In this document: in pieces, positions 34,373 to 41,274 of the stretch
Layout of the letters: each line of letters starts with the position of its first letter
Numbering within the stretch: position 1 is the stretch's first letter
Position numbers and translations under genes: made by a program
NCBI GenBank assembly: GCA_913062815.1
Contig: CAJXWZ010000043.1
Coordinates: 1-41,274 of the forward strand
Source of the DNA: an uncultured Colwellia sp.
GTDB taxonomy: Bacteria > Pseudomonadota > Gammaproteobacteria > Enterobacterales > Alteromonadaceae
Length of the DNA: 41,274 nt
Direction of reading: 5' to 3'
The notes under the pieces: model-generated
Database searches by the model: none
What the model was told of the DNA's origin: nothing
What the model saw: the letters and a program-made list of their open reading frames with translations, nothing else

Positions 34373-35173
34373 CTAAGATAGCAGAAACTCTTGAACGAAT
34401 CGACTGCCGAAATATGACAAAGTTAATAAGGCACTGGCAGTGATAGTTAGCACTAAAACTTTATGTCCACGCCAACCTTGTAAATAGTGTCCTAACAAAA
34501 TAATAAGATAGAAAAATAAGGCGATTAAAGACAAAACAGTCTTGTGTAAGTTCTCTTTAGCAAAAAAGCCTTCTAAAAATATAAAACCAATAAGCACGCT
34601 GGTAAATAAACACACGGACCCTATCATTAAAATAGAAAATAGTTGTTTTTCAACTTGCATTAATGGCGGTAAATGCACAACAGCCGTTAGATTTTTATTT
34701 TTTAATTTCAAATTGATGTAAGAGACCTGAAAGGCATATAAGGTGGCGATAATCAAAATACAATAAGCAATCAAGGCAAGGCTTATATGACTAACTAAAA
34801 TAATTTTTTCTGCAACTAATGGGATGGACTCTGAGTTAGGGATAAAAATCATGACTAATTGCCAAATGCCGGCGAAGCCATAAACTACCGGTAGTAACAA
34901 GTTGACTTTTGCTCTGAGCGCTACAATTGAAATGGTGATAGTGATGATTAAGCTAACCAAAGAAATTACGTTAGGCAGGCTGAAATTAATGCCATCTTGA
35001 TCGAACAGAAGTTGAAAATCACTAATTGCGTGAAAAATAATTGCTATGACAGCAATCAATAATGCTCTATTAAGATTAGGCCCGTTAGGGTGAAATAAGC
35101 GGGATACAATTGCCATAGTGGCAAGCATGTAAGCGATGAATGCCATGCTAGATCCAATAACCAAAAAATCCAC
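34373..35173 (-). CDS. ypjD: Inner-membrane protein YpjD (CcsA/cytochrome c assembly-like)
   Basis: A 266-residue polytopic membrane protein with about eight spans. It resembles E. coli YpjD along its length, including LLLPVVYGFAG, LAYCILIIATLYAFQ-like segments, LPPLMQVEKQLF and the C-terminus LSYFGSRFVQEFL. The fold belongs to the CcsA/CcmC haem-handling superfamily, but YpjD's role is not firmly known. I chose the GTG at 35173: AGGAG is nine bases upstream and the length then fits E. coli (263). An in-frame TTG at 35203 is the alternative. It lies 40 bases before the CorC-family gene, likely the same transcript. Confidence 0.85.
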   Translation of the reverse strand: MDFLVIGSSMAFIAYMLATMAIVSRLFHPNGPNLNRALLIAVIAIIFHAISDFQLLFDQDGINFSLPNVISLVSLIITITISIVALRAKVNLLLPVVYGFAGIWQLVMIFIPNSESIPLVAEKIILVSHISLALIAYCILIIATLYAFQVSYINLKLKNKNLTAVVHLPPLMQVEKQLFSILMIGSVCLFTSVLIGFIFLEGFFAKENLHKTVLSLIALFFYLIILLGHYLQGWRGHKVLVLTITASALLTLSYFGSRFVQEFLLS

Positions 35174-35269
35174 TGAATTAAACTCCTGAAACGATATTCG
35201 CAATTTTTACTGATTCTATCAGATAAAATGTGTAACACCATGGATATTAAGTAAAAGCTTTAGTAAAGA

Positions 35270-36448
35270 TTAAAGCACTAACTTTCTCAAAGGCTTAATG
35301 GCTAAAAAAGCGATCAGTGCCGCACACACTAATCCAAACCATTGCGGGAGCATTTCATGGGAATGTGTCATTTGCTTGGTAATATCAATAGCAAACGCAT
35401 TTAGTCCTAGATCAAGTAAAGTGGCAAAACCAATGGCACATAGGGCAACACCTAATAAATAACGTATTAAAACAGCCGCGCCCATTTCATTTTTTATCAC
35501 GCCTAAAGTTGAAATGTTAGTCGCTGGGCCTGCCATCATAAAAACTAACGCAGTACCAGGAGATAAGCCGGCTAAGATAAAACCCGCGGCAATGGGAGTT
35601 GAAGCAGTAGCGCAAATATACATAGGTATAGATATGACAATCATCAGCAGCATTGCCGGTAAGCCACTTCCGTAACTAAGTAGAAACTCTGCAGGCAAAA
35701 AAGTCCTGACAATAGCGGCAAACACCAGACCAATGGCAAGCCAAACGATAATATCGTCGATTAACTTTGTCGCAGCGTAATAAACGCCGGTTTTAGTTTT
35801 TTCAATATAATGATCAAATAATGGGGGGGCAGCAGGGGAGGACGTAGCTATCGCTATGCTCGGATTCGTAGCACAGCACGCATTAGTTACCGCGGGCTTT
35901 AGAGAAACACCTTCCTGTTGCCCTACACTATCAAAAGAACTTGCCGTTGATTTTTCTCTTGCTTCTTGATGAGAGTCGCTAGGGCAGCAATTACTCACAC
36001 TTATGTTTTCTACTTCACTAACCGGTGATTTTATGGCTTCTTCTTTTACCATAGCAACGAATAAACCGGTAATTATTGCAGACATTATTGCCGCAAAAGG
36101 TCGATAAATAGCGAATATTGGACCGAGCAAGGCGTAAGATACGGATACCGAGTCTATACCTGTCTCAGGGGTGGCGACTAAAAATGATGAGGTAGCTGAT
36201 GCAGAAGCTCCACTTCGCCTTAATTCGGTAGCGACAGGAATAACACCGCATGAACATAAAGGTAATGGCGCACCTATTAGGGCCGCTTTAACTACAGCAG
36301 AATTCCCTTTGCCTAAATGCTTACTTAAAATTTTACTAGGTACCCAAGCTTTCATTAATCCTGCAATGAGTAAACCTAACAATAACCAAGGGCTCGCTTC
36401 AGCGCTTAAGTCGATAAAATTACTAATAAGAAAGGTTAGTTGCTCCAC
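35270..36448 (-). CDS. SO_0444/UPF0718-type permease (putative metal efflux)
   Basis: A 392-residue membrane protein of the ArsP/UPF0718 permease type. Two bundles of about four to five spans flank a soluble loop (~125-215). The first half has APLPLCSCGVIPVA, the family's conserved Cys-x-Cys; the loop holds two CC pairs (NCCPS, ACCATN), apt for soft metal binding. The second half has ICATASTPIAAGFILAGLSPG and MAGPATNISTLG. Related proteins (SO_0444 family) are annotated as Cu/Zn efflux transporters; function here is by family only. It divides ypjD from ffh, which are adjacent in E. coli. Confidence 0.83.
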   Translation of the reverse strand: MEQLTFLISNFIDLSAEASPWLLLGLLIAGLMKAWVPSKILSKHLGKGNSAVVKAALIGAPLPLCSCGVIPVATELRRSGASASATSSFLVATPETGIDSVSVSYALLGPIFAIYRPFAAIMSAIITGLFVAMVKEEAIKSPVSEVENISVSNCCPSDSHQEAREKSTASSFDSVGQQEGVSLKPAVTNACCATNPSIAIATSSPAAPPLFDHYIEKTKTGVYYAATKLIDDIIVWLAIGLVFAAIVRTFLPAEFLLSYGSGLPAMLLMIVISIPMYICATASTPIAAGFILAGLSPGTALVFMMAGPATNISTLGVIKNEMGAAVLIRYLLGVALCAIGFATLLDLGLNAFAIDITKQMTHSHEMLPQWFGLVCAALIAFLAIKPLRKLVL

Positions 36449-36577
36449 ATTTTCGCCTATGAAAGTTATGACTAAATTTACCTAATAATCATATCATATT
36501 TCAATTTATGGTAGGTAACTATCAAGCAACTCATACTGCTTTATATTGTCTATTTTATTGCACTTTCTTGGCTTACC

Positions 36578-36605
36578 TCGACAATGATATTCTCACAGGT
36601 ATAAT
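36578..36605 (+). promoter_or_regulatory. Sigma-70 promoter of ffh
   Basis: TCGACA (36578-36583), a 16-base spacer, and a perfect TATAAT (36600-36605), 42 bases before the ffh ATG. Confidence 0.7.
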
Positions 36606-36647
36606 AGCGGCATTAATTTCATCATTATTTCGTTATTAGAGTCATTC

Positions 36648-38039
36648 ATGTTTGAAAATCTTTCCGATCGCTTAGGTAAAACCCTTAAAAATATTAGTGG
36701 CCGCGGCCGCTTAACTGAAGAGAACATAAAAGATACCCTACGTGAAGTACGTATGGCTTTACTTGAAGCCGATGTCGCCTTGCCAGTAATCCGTGATTTT
36801 GTCTCAAAAGTTAAAGAGCAAGCTATTGGTGTTGATGTTTCTAAAAGCCTATCACCAGGGCAAGTGTTCGTTAAAATAGTACAAAAAGAACTTGAACTGG
36901 CCATGGGTGGCATTAATGAGAGCCTTGATTTAAAAGCTGCGCCACCCGCAATAGTATTGATGGCAGGTTTACAAGGTGCAGGTAAAACCACCTCGGTTGC
37001 TAAGCTGGCGAAATTTTTAACAGAACGAGAGAAAAAGAAAGTACTTGTTGTTAGTGCTGATGTTTACCGTCCTGCCGCAATAAAGCAGCTTGAAACGTTA
37101 GCAACTGAAATTAGTGTTGGCTTTTTTCCAAGTAATATAGATCAAAAGCCAATTGATATCGCAAATGCGGCAATAGATCATGCAAAGAAGAATTTCTTTG
37201 ATGTTGTCATAGTTGATACTGCAGGTCGTTTGCATGTTGATGAAAGCATGATGGGCGAGATTATTGATTTACATGCGGCCATAAATCCAATTGAAACATT
37301 GTTCACTGTTGATGCAATGACAGGTCAAGATGCTGCCAACACTGCTAAAGCTTTTAATGATGCTTTACCGCTAACGGGTGTTATTTTAACGAAAACTGAT
37401 GGTGATGCACGTGGTGGTGCAGCACTTTCTATTCGTCATATTACCGGTAAGCCTATTAAATTTATGGGTGTTGGTGAGAAAATTGAAGCACTAGAGCCTT
37501 TTCACCCAGACCGTATCGCTTCTCGCATTTTAGGCATGGGTGATGTGCTATCGCTTATTGAAGAAGTTGAGCAAAAAGTTGATAGAAAGAAAGCTGAAAA
37601 ATTAGCCAAGAAAGTAAAAAGTGGTAAAGGTTTTAGCTTAGAAGACTTTCGTGACCAACTTGTACAAATGAAAAGTATGGGTGGCATGATGGGCATGATG
37701 GATAAATTACCGGGTATGGGTAATATGTCTGAAAAAGTCAAAGGGCAAATGGATGATAAAATAACCATACAAATGGAAGCCATCATTAATTCAATGACTC
37801 CAGGAGAACGTGAGCGACCTGATATAATTAAGGGTTCACGTAAGCGTAGAATTGCGGCAGGCTCAGGTACTCAAATTCAAGATGTTAATAAACTCTTGAA
37901 ACAGTTTACTCAAATGCAAAAAATGATGAAAAAAATGTCTGGTAAAGGCGGCATGAAAAAAATGATGCGAAGCATGCAAGGTATGATGCCACCAGGCGGC
38001 ATGGGTGGTATGGGTGGCGGCGGAATGTTTGGCCGTTAA
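36648..38039 (+). CDS. ffh: Signal recognition particle protein Ffh
   Basis: A 463-residue SRP GTPase. The N domain (~1-95) precedes the G domain with P-loop GLQGAGKTTS (~107-116), DVYRPAAIKQL, VDTAGRLHVDE, TKTDGDARGGAALS and the GVGEKIEALEPF closing motif. The M domain (~300-463) binds 4.5S RNA and signal sequences (SMTPGERERPDI, GSRKRRIAAGSGT) and ends in a Met/Gly-rich tail. It sends inner-membrane proteins to the Sec translocon via FtsY. Followed by a hairpin terminator. Confidence 0.97.
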   Translation: MFENLSDRLGKTLKNISGRGRLTEENIKDTLREVRMALLEADVALPVIRDFVSKVKEQAIGVDVSKSLSPGQVFVKIVQKELELAMGGINESLDLKAAPPAIVLMAGLQGAGKTTSVAKLAKFLTEREKKKVLVVSADVYRPAAIKQLETLATEISVGFFPSNIDQKPIDIANAAIDHAKKNFFDVVIVDTAGRLHVDESMMGEIIDLHAAINPIETLFTVDAMTGQDAANTAKAFNDALPLTGVILTKTDGDARGGAALSIRHITGKPIKFMGVGEKIEALEPFHPDRIASRILGMGDVLSLIEEVEQKVDRKKAEKLAKKVKSGKGFSLEDFRDQLVQMKSMGGMMGMMDKLPGMGNMSEKVKGQMDDKITIQMEAIINSMTPGERERPDIIKGSRKRRIAAGSGTQIQDVNKLLKQFTQMQKMMKKMSGKGGMKKMMRSMQGMMPPGGMGGMGGGGMFGR

Positions 38040-38049
38040 TAATCACATA

Positions 38050-38080
38050 AAAGGGTGGCAGTTTGTCACCCTTTATTGTT
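38050..38080 (+). terminator. Terminator after ffh
   Basis: AAAGGGTGGCA / TGTCACCCTTT (11-bp stem, one mismatch, three-base loop) followed by ATTGTTTA. It begins 11 bases after the ffh stop. Confidence 0.72.
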
Positions 38081-38218
38081 TATGGAGCTAAGCTTGATTG
38101 TCCTCTCGTACACGAATAAGAGGGATGTTTGCGTAATGAAAACTAGCTTTTTAAGAGAAAATCCCTATATTTATTCTATATAAAACGGAACATTGCCAAT
38201 GTTCGTATAGGTATATGA

Positions 38219-39007
38219 ATGAAATTTTTAACTAATTATTTGTTACTGTTCTTTTTGTTCACCTTTTCACCGTTACCTTTTGCACAAGTTCAATACACTG
38301 ATAAAATTGATATTTTTGTAGGAGCAACTACTCGGCCTCCGTTTCTCAGTGTTTCTGAAAAATCAGGAGCAGGTCTCGAAATATTATCAGTTTTGAATAC
38401 GGTACAATCGAAATTTCACTTTATTCCAAAGTCTATACCACCTCAGCGGAGAATACAGTCAATGGAAGAAGGCTGGGTTCAGGTAACTATGTGGGATAAT
38501 ATAAACTGGGGCTGGCAGAAGATAAATGTAGAAGCAAGCATACCGCTTGTTCAATCAAAAGATGTTTTTATCGCATTAGCCATTGAAGAAAGGACTCAAG
38601 TTTTTTTTGATGATGTAAAAAGTAAGAAACTGGCCTGGGTAAATGGCTTTCATTACAAAATTGCAAGTTTTGAGACGGATCCAGACAAATTGGCCGCTAA
38701 ATTCGATTTATCGTTGGTACGAAACGAAGAAGCGGCTGTTGAAATGGTGTTAGCTAAAAGGGTTGATGTATCCATTGTCAGTGAAACCGGGCTTAACTGG
38801 TTTTTAATTCGCTACCCTGAATATCGTGCGAAAATTTTAGTGTCTGAAATGTTTGATACGCAATATAGTCGTCATTTTTTAGTTTCAAACTCTAGTATAA
38901 TTAAAACCAAAGAGCTTAACCAATACTTACAAATAGCCGATAAGAAAGGTTTGTTGGCACCAATATACGCCAAGTACGGTTTAAATAAACCTCCCTTTCA
39001 TCAGTGA
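38219..39007 (+). CDS. Periplasmic solute-binding-like protein (SBP family 3 type)
   Basis: A 262-residue exported protein. The signal peptide is ~22 residues, ending PFAQ. The remainder has the two-lobe layout of family 3 solute-binding proteins: GATTRPPFLSV and GAGLEILSVLN at the start, LAWVNGFHYKIASF and VLAKRVDVSIVSETGLNWF in the middle, and YLQIADKKGLLAPIYAKYG at the end. No ABC transporter genes are adjacent. In this lineage such solo proteins are common and may bind amino acids or act as sensors. AGG lies seven bases before the ATG. It interrupts the usual ffh-rpsP neighbourhood. Confidence 0.72.
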   Translation: MKFLTNYLLLFFLFTFSPLPFAQVQYTDKIDIFVGATTRPPFLSVSEKSGAGLEILSVLNTVQSKFHFIPKSIPPQRRIQSMEEGWVQVTMWDNINWGWQKINVEASIPLVQSKDVFIALAIEERTQVFFDDVKSKKLAWVNGFHYKIASFETDPDKLAAKFDLSLVRNEEAAVEMVLAKRVDVSIVSETGLNWFLIRYPEYRAKILVSEMFDTQYSRHFLVSNSSIIKTKELNQYLQIADKKGLLAPIYAKYGLNKPPFHQ

Positions 39008-39021
39008 AGAATATTATCCTC

Positions 39022-39049
39022 TTGCTTTTTATCTCCAAAAGCGTAAAAT
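39022..39049 (+). promoter_or_regulatory. Candidate promoter of the rpsP operon
   Basis: TTGCTT (39022-39027), a 16-base spacer, and TAAAAT (39044-39049), about 76 bases before rpsP. A small hairpin, TCGCCTAGCGA, lies in the leader. Confidence 0.5.
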
Positions 39050-39125
39050 ACGCGAGCTTTTCTGTCGCCTAGCGACGGGAAGTGTCTGGAAAATCCGTTT
39101 TAACACTAAAATATAAGAGGGCGAT

Positions 39126-39374
39126 ATGGTTACCATTCGTTTAGCTCGTGGTGGCGCTAAGAAGCGTCCATTCTATCAGGTTGTTGTTGCAGATAGCCGT
39201 AACTCTCGCGATGGTCGTTTCATCGAGAAAGTTGGTTTCTTCAACCCAACAGCACAAGGTCAAGCTGAGAAATTACGCTTAGATCTAGACCGTATCAACC
39301 ATTGGGTTGGTCAAGGTGCTGGTGTATCTGATCGTGTGGCTAAGTTAGTTAAAGACGCACAAGCTGCGGCTTAA
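39126..39374 (+). CDS. rpsP: 30S ribosomal protein S16
   Basis: An 82-residue ribosomal protein with the S16 signature MVTIRLARGGAKKRPFYQVV, then DSRNSRDGRFIEKVGFFNP. It is needed for assembly of the small subunit. First gene of rpsP-rimM-trmD-rplS; GAGGG is four bases before the ATG. Confidence 0.97.
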   Translation: MVTIRLARGGAKKRPFYQVVVADSRNSRDGRFIEKVGFFNPTAQGQAEKLRLDLDRINHWVGQGAGVSDRVAKLVKDAQAAA

Positions 39375-39400
39375 TTGCTTAGTAGGCTGTAGGAGTAGTT

Positions 39401-39928
39401 GTGAATAAAGAAAATCAAATCATCTTAGGTAAAGTAGGCGCTGTTTACGGAATCAAAGGTTGGTTAAAAATTCATTCTTTCACTGATGAAACTGAAGCCA
39501 TACTTGACTATTTTCCTTGGTCATTAAAATTAGGAAATAAAATACAAACAGTAGATATAACTGATTGGCGCAAACATAACAAAGGCTTGATTGTGAAAGT
39601 GGGCGGTATTGATGACAGAGACGAAGCGCAAGCTTTTGTCGGCTCAGAAATATTGACCAGTGAAAGTTCACTACCAGATTTACCGCAAGGTGAGTTTTAC
39701 TGGCGTGATTTAATCGGCATGAGTGTGGTTACTACCAAAGGATACGACCTTGGCGTTGTTTCCGATATGATGGAAACAGGCGCTAACGATGTACTGGTTG
39801 TAAAAGCTAACCTAAACGATGGCTTTAGTAAGAAAGAGCGGTTAATACCTTATCTTTTTGAAGAAGTTATTGATTCGGTAAGTATTGAAAATAAACAAAT
39901 TTGTGTTGACTGGGACCCAGGTTTCTAA
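39401..39928 (+). CDS. rimM: 16S rRNA-processing protein RimM
   Basis: A 175-residue assembly factor. The N-terminal RimM domain reads ILGKVGAVYGIKGWLKIHSFT; a PRC-barrel follows, with EFYWRDLIGMSVVTTKGYDLG and ETGANDVLVV. It binds S19 in the 30S head and aids 16S rRNA maturation. The start is GTG with AGGAG five bases upstream. It sits 26 bases after rpsP and three bases before the first possible trmD start. Confidence 0.95.
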   Translation: MNKENQIILGKVGAVYGIKGWLKIHSFTDETEAILDYFPWSLKLGNKIQTVDITDWRKHNKGLIVKVGGIDDRDEAQAFVGSEILTSESSLPDLPQGEFYWRDLIGMSVVTTKGYDLGVVSDMMETGANDVLVVKANLNDGFSKKERLIPYLFEEVIDSVSIENKQICVDWDPGF

Positions 39929-39931
39929 CTT

Positions 39932-40720
39932 GTGACTAGTGTTGAGTCTTCTATGAAGAAGAGCAAAATGTGGATTGGGGTGATAAGCCTTTTTCCCGAA
40001 ATGTTTGACGCTATAACCGAGTATGGGGTGACAGGCCGAGCAATTCGCAGTGGGTTAATTGAGTTTCATAAATGGAACCCAAGAGACTTTACTCATGATC
40101 GACACCGCACTGTTGATGATCGTCCTTATGGCGGTGGTCCAGGCATGTTGATGATGGTACAGCCACTACGAGATGCCATTGTTGCTGCGCGTAAAGCTGC
40201 AGAAACAGAGGGTAGAAATGCTAAGGTTATTTATTTGTCGCCACAGGGGAGAACATTGGACCAAGCGGGTGTTGGTGAATTAGCGCAAGATGACTGCCTG
40301 ATATTTATAGCAGGTCGTTATGAAGGCATAGACGAGCGATTAATAGCGTCAGATATTGACGAAGAATGGTCGGTTGGCGATTACATTTTAAGTGGTGGTG
40401 AACTCCCTGCAATGAATGTAATAGATGCCGTAGCACGATTAGTGCCGGGAGTATTAGGACATAAAGAATCAGCAGAGCAGGACTCCTTCTCTCATGGTTT
40501 ATTAGATTGTCCTCATTACACTAGGCCAGAAGTATTGACTACCTCTTCGGGGGATGAAATGACAGTACCGAAAGTATTGCTAAGCGGAAATCACGAGCAC
40601 ATACGTTTATGGCGCCAAGAACAATCTCTAATGAGAACATGGACTAGAAGACCAGAATTATTAACTAACCTAGCTCTGACAGCTGAGCAGGAAAAAATGT
40701 TAGCTTCCATTAAGAAGTAA
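39932..40720 (+). CDS. trmD: tRNA (guanine-N1)-methyltransferase TrmD
   Basis: TrmD methylates G37 of tRNAs using S-adenosylmethionine, which prevents +1 frameshifts. Visible motifs: MWIGVISLFPEMF, DRPYGGGPGMLMM, IYLSPQGRTLDQ, FIAGRYEGIDERLI and EWSVGDYILSGGELPAM (the trefoil-knot SAM site). From the GTG at 39932 it is 262 residues; but the family's conserved N-terminus begins at the ATG at 39968 (250 residues), which may be the real start. Neither has a strong ribosome site. It follows rimM by three bases. Confidence 0.95.
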   Translation: MTSVESSMKKSKMWIGVISLFPEMFDAITEYGVTGRAIRSGLIEFHKWNPRDFTHDRHRTVDDRPYGGGPGMLMMVQPLRDAIVAARKAAETEGRNAKVIYLSPQGRTLDQAGVGELAQDDCLIFIAGRYEGIDERLIASDIDEEWSVGDYILSGGELPAMNVIDAVARLVPGVLGHKESAEQDSFSHGLLDCPHYTRPEVLTTSSGDEMTVPKVLLSGNHEHIRLWRQEQSLMRTWTRRPELLTNLALTAEQEKMLASIKK

Positions 40721-40761
40721 ACAAGCTCCACTTAGACTGTGCACACTAGGAAGAAGGTACT

Positions 40762-41115
40762 ATGAGTAAAATTATTGAAATGCTCGAGCAAGAGCAATTG
40801 AAAAAAGACCTACCAGCATACGCCCCAGGCGATACTGTTGTAGTTCAAGTAAAAGTTACTGAAGGTGATAAATCACGTCTTCAAGCGTTTGAAGGTGTTG
40901 TTATTGCTGTTAAGAACCGTGGCTTACATTCTGCGTTCACTGTTCGTAAAATCTCGAACGGTGTTGGTGTAGAACGTGTATTCCAGACACATAGCCCAAT
41001 TGTTGATTCAATTGAAGTGAAACGTCGCGGTGACGTTCGTCAATCTAAACTTTACTACTTGCGCGAACGCTCTGGCCGTTCTGCACGTATCAAAGAGAAA
41101 TTGGCTAAGAAGTAA
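40762..41115 (+). CDS. rplS: 50S ribosomal protein L19
   Basis: A 117-residue ribosomal protein located at the 30S-50S interface. It shows FAPGDTVVVQVKV-type and GDKSRLQAFEGVVIAVKNRG segments, GVERVFQTHSP, and YYLRERSGRSARIKEKL. AAGGT lies before the ATG. Last gene of the operon. Confidence 0.97.
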   Translation: MSKIIEMLEQEQLKKDLPAYAPGDTVVVQVKVTEGDKSRLQAFEGVVIAVKNRGLHSAFTVRKISNGVGVERVFQTHSPIVDSIEVKRRGDVRQSKLYYLRERSGRSARIKEKLAKK

Positions 41116-41152
41116 AATTCTTCTGGTTATTTTTCTGATAAAGAAAGACGAA

Positions 41153-41188
41153 AAAAAAAGCCTGAATATGAAAATATTCAGGCTTTTT
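41153..41188 (+). terminator. Terminator of the rpsP-rplS operon
   Basis: A perfect stem AAAGCCTGAATAT / ATATTCAGGCTTT with a GAAA tetraloop (41170-41173), then a T run. It begins ~40 bases after the rplS stop, and A-runs on the other arm allow it to work in both directions. Confidence 0.92.
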
Positions 41189-41197
41189 TGTTTTAGA

Positions 41198-41274
41198 TGT
41201 CTCGTCCTGAAATGTGTTTACACATTTAGGACTTATTATGACCAAGTCACACAATACACCGATTAAACGAACAC
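41198..41274 (+). mobile_element. Possible left end of an IS3-type insertion sequence (partial)
   Basis: TGTCTCGTCCTGAAATG directly after the rplS terminator has the TG start of an IS3-type end; a reading frame starts 40 bases in. The element is cut by the window end, so neither its right end nor a target duplication can be seen. Confidence 0.4.
41238..41274 (+). CDS. Possible IS3-family OrfA start, truncated by window
   Basis: ATG followed by MTKSHNTPIKRT, open to the window edge. The KRT ending and the start after a possible IS end resemble IS3-family OrfA N-termini. Only 12 codons are present, so this is tentative. Confidence 0.3.
   Translation, partial: MTKSHNTPIKRT

Overview
The window looks like a chromosomal segment of a marine gammaproteobacterium of the Alteromonadales, most like Colwellia, Thalassotalea and relatives. 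The evidence is the AT-rich sequence, two conserved gammaproteobacterial blocks (fldB..dsbC-recJ-prfB-lysS and corC/ypjD..ffh-rpsP-rimM-trmD-rplS), abundant TonB-dependent receptors and a FecI/FecR pair. The assignment is inferred from protein character and gene order only.

Layout. Bases 1-5.6 kb hold the 3' part of a tRNA-Tyr with its terminator, a receiver-TPR protein that lacks the usual phospho-acceptor Asp, a DEAD-box helicase, and a divergent pair of an aminotransferase and an RpiR-type regulator. From 5.6 to 14 kb, nearly everything is on the minus strand. Transcription runs from a small secreted protein through an ECF sigma factor, a FecR-like anti-sigma factor and a TonB receptor with an STN signalling domain to a second, related receptor without STN. 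The gap between the receptors carries a decayed copy of an STN-coding start plus an upstream block shared with the first receptor, so the pair looks like an old tandem duplication. From 14 to 22.5 kb come srmB, fldB, dsbC, recJ, a solitary FetB-like permease, prfB (with its programmed +1 frameshift) and lysS. From 22.5 to 30.5 kb there are an NSS-family transporter, a secreted protein ending in a TolA C-terminal-like domain, an RluA-type pseudouridine synthase, an M16 lipoprotein peptidase and gshA.

Bases 30.5-32.1 kb lack convincing protein genes. They hold a 34-bp inverted repeat, a 269-bp MITE-like element bounded by CTAG, and four tandem repeat units. On the minus strand each unit reads as a small RNA ending in a hairpin plus U8. 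All four share a CU-rich segment complementary to AAACACTAAGGG, a sequence close to the ribosome-binding region of the second TonB receptor in this same window. This array is the best candidate for an undescribed system here: a multicopy sRNA family that may control receptor translation. The base-pairing idea is inference.

Bases 32.1-41.3 kb hold a lysozyme-fold lipoprotein, a convergent intergenic region with two perfect DnaA boxes, a CorC/HlyC-family protein, ypjD, an SO_0444-type metal permease, ffh, a periplasmic solute-binding-like protein and the rpsP-rimM-trmD-rplS operon with a strong terminator. The last ~75 bases may be the left end of an IS3-type insertion sequence.
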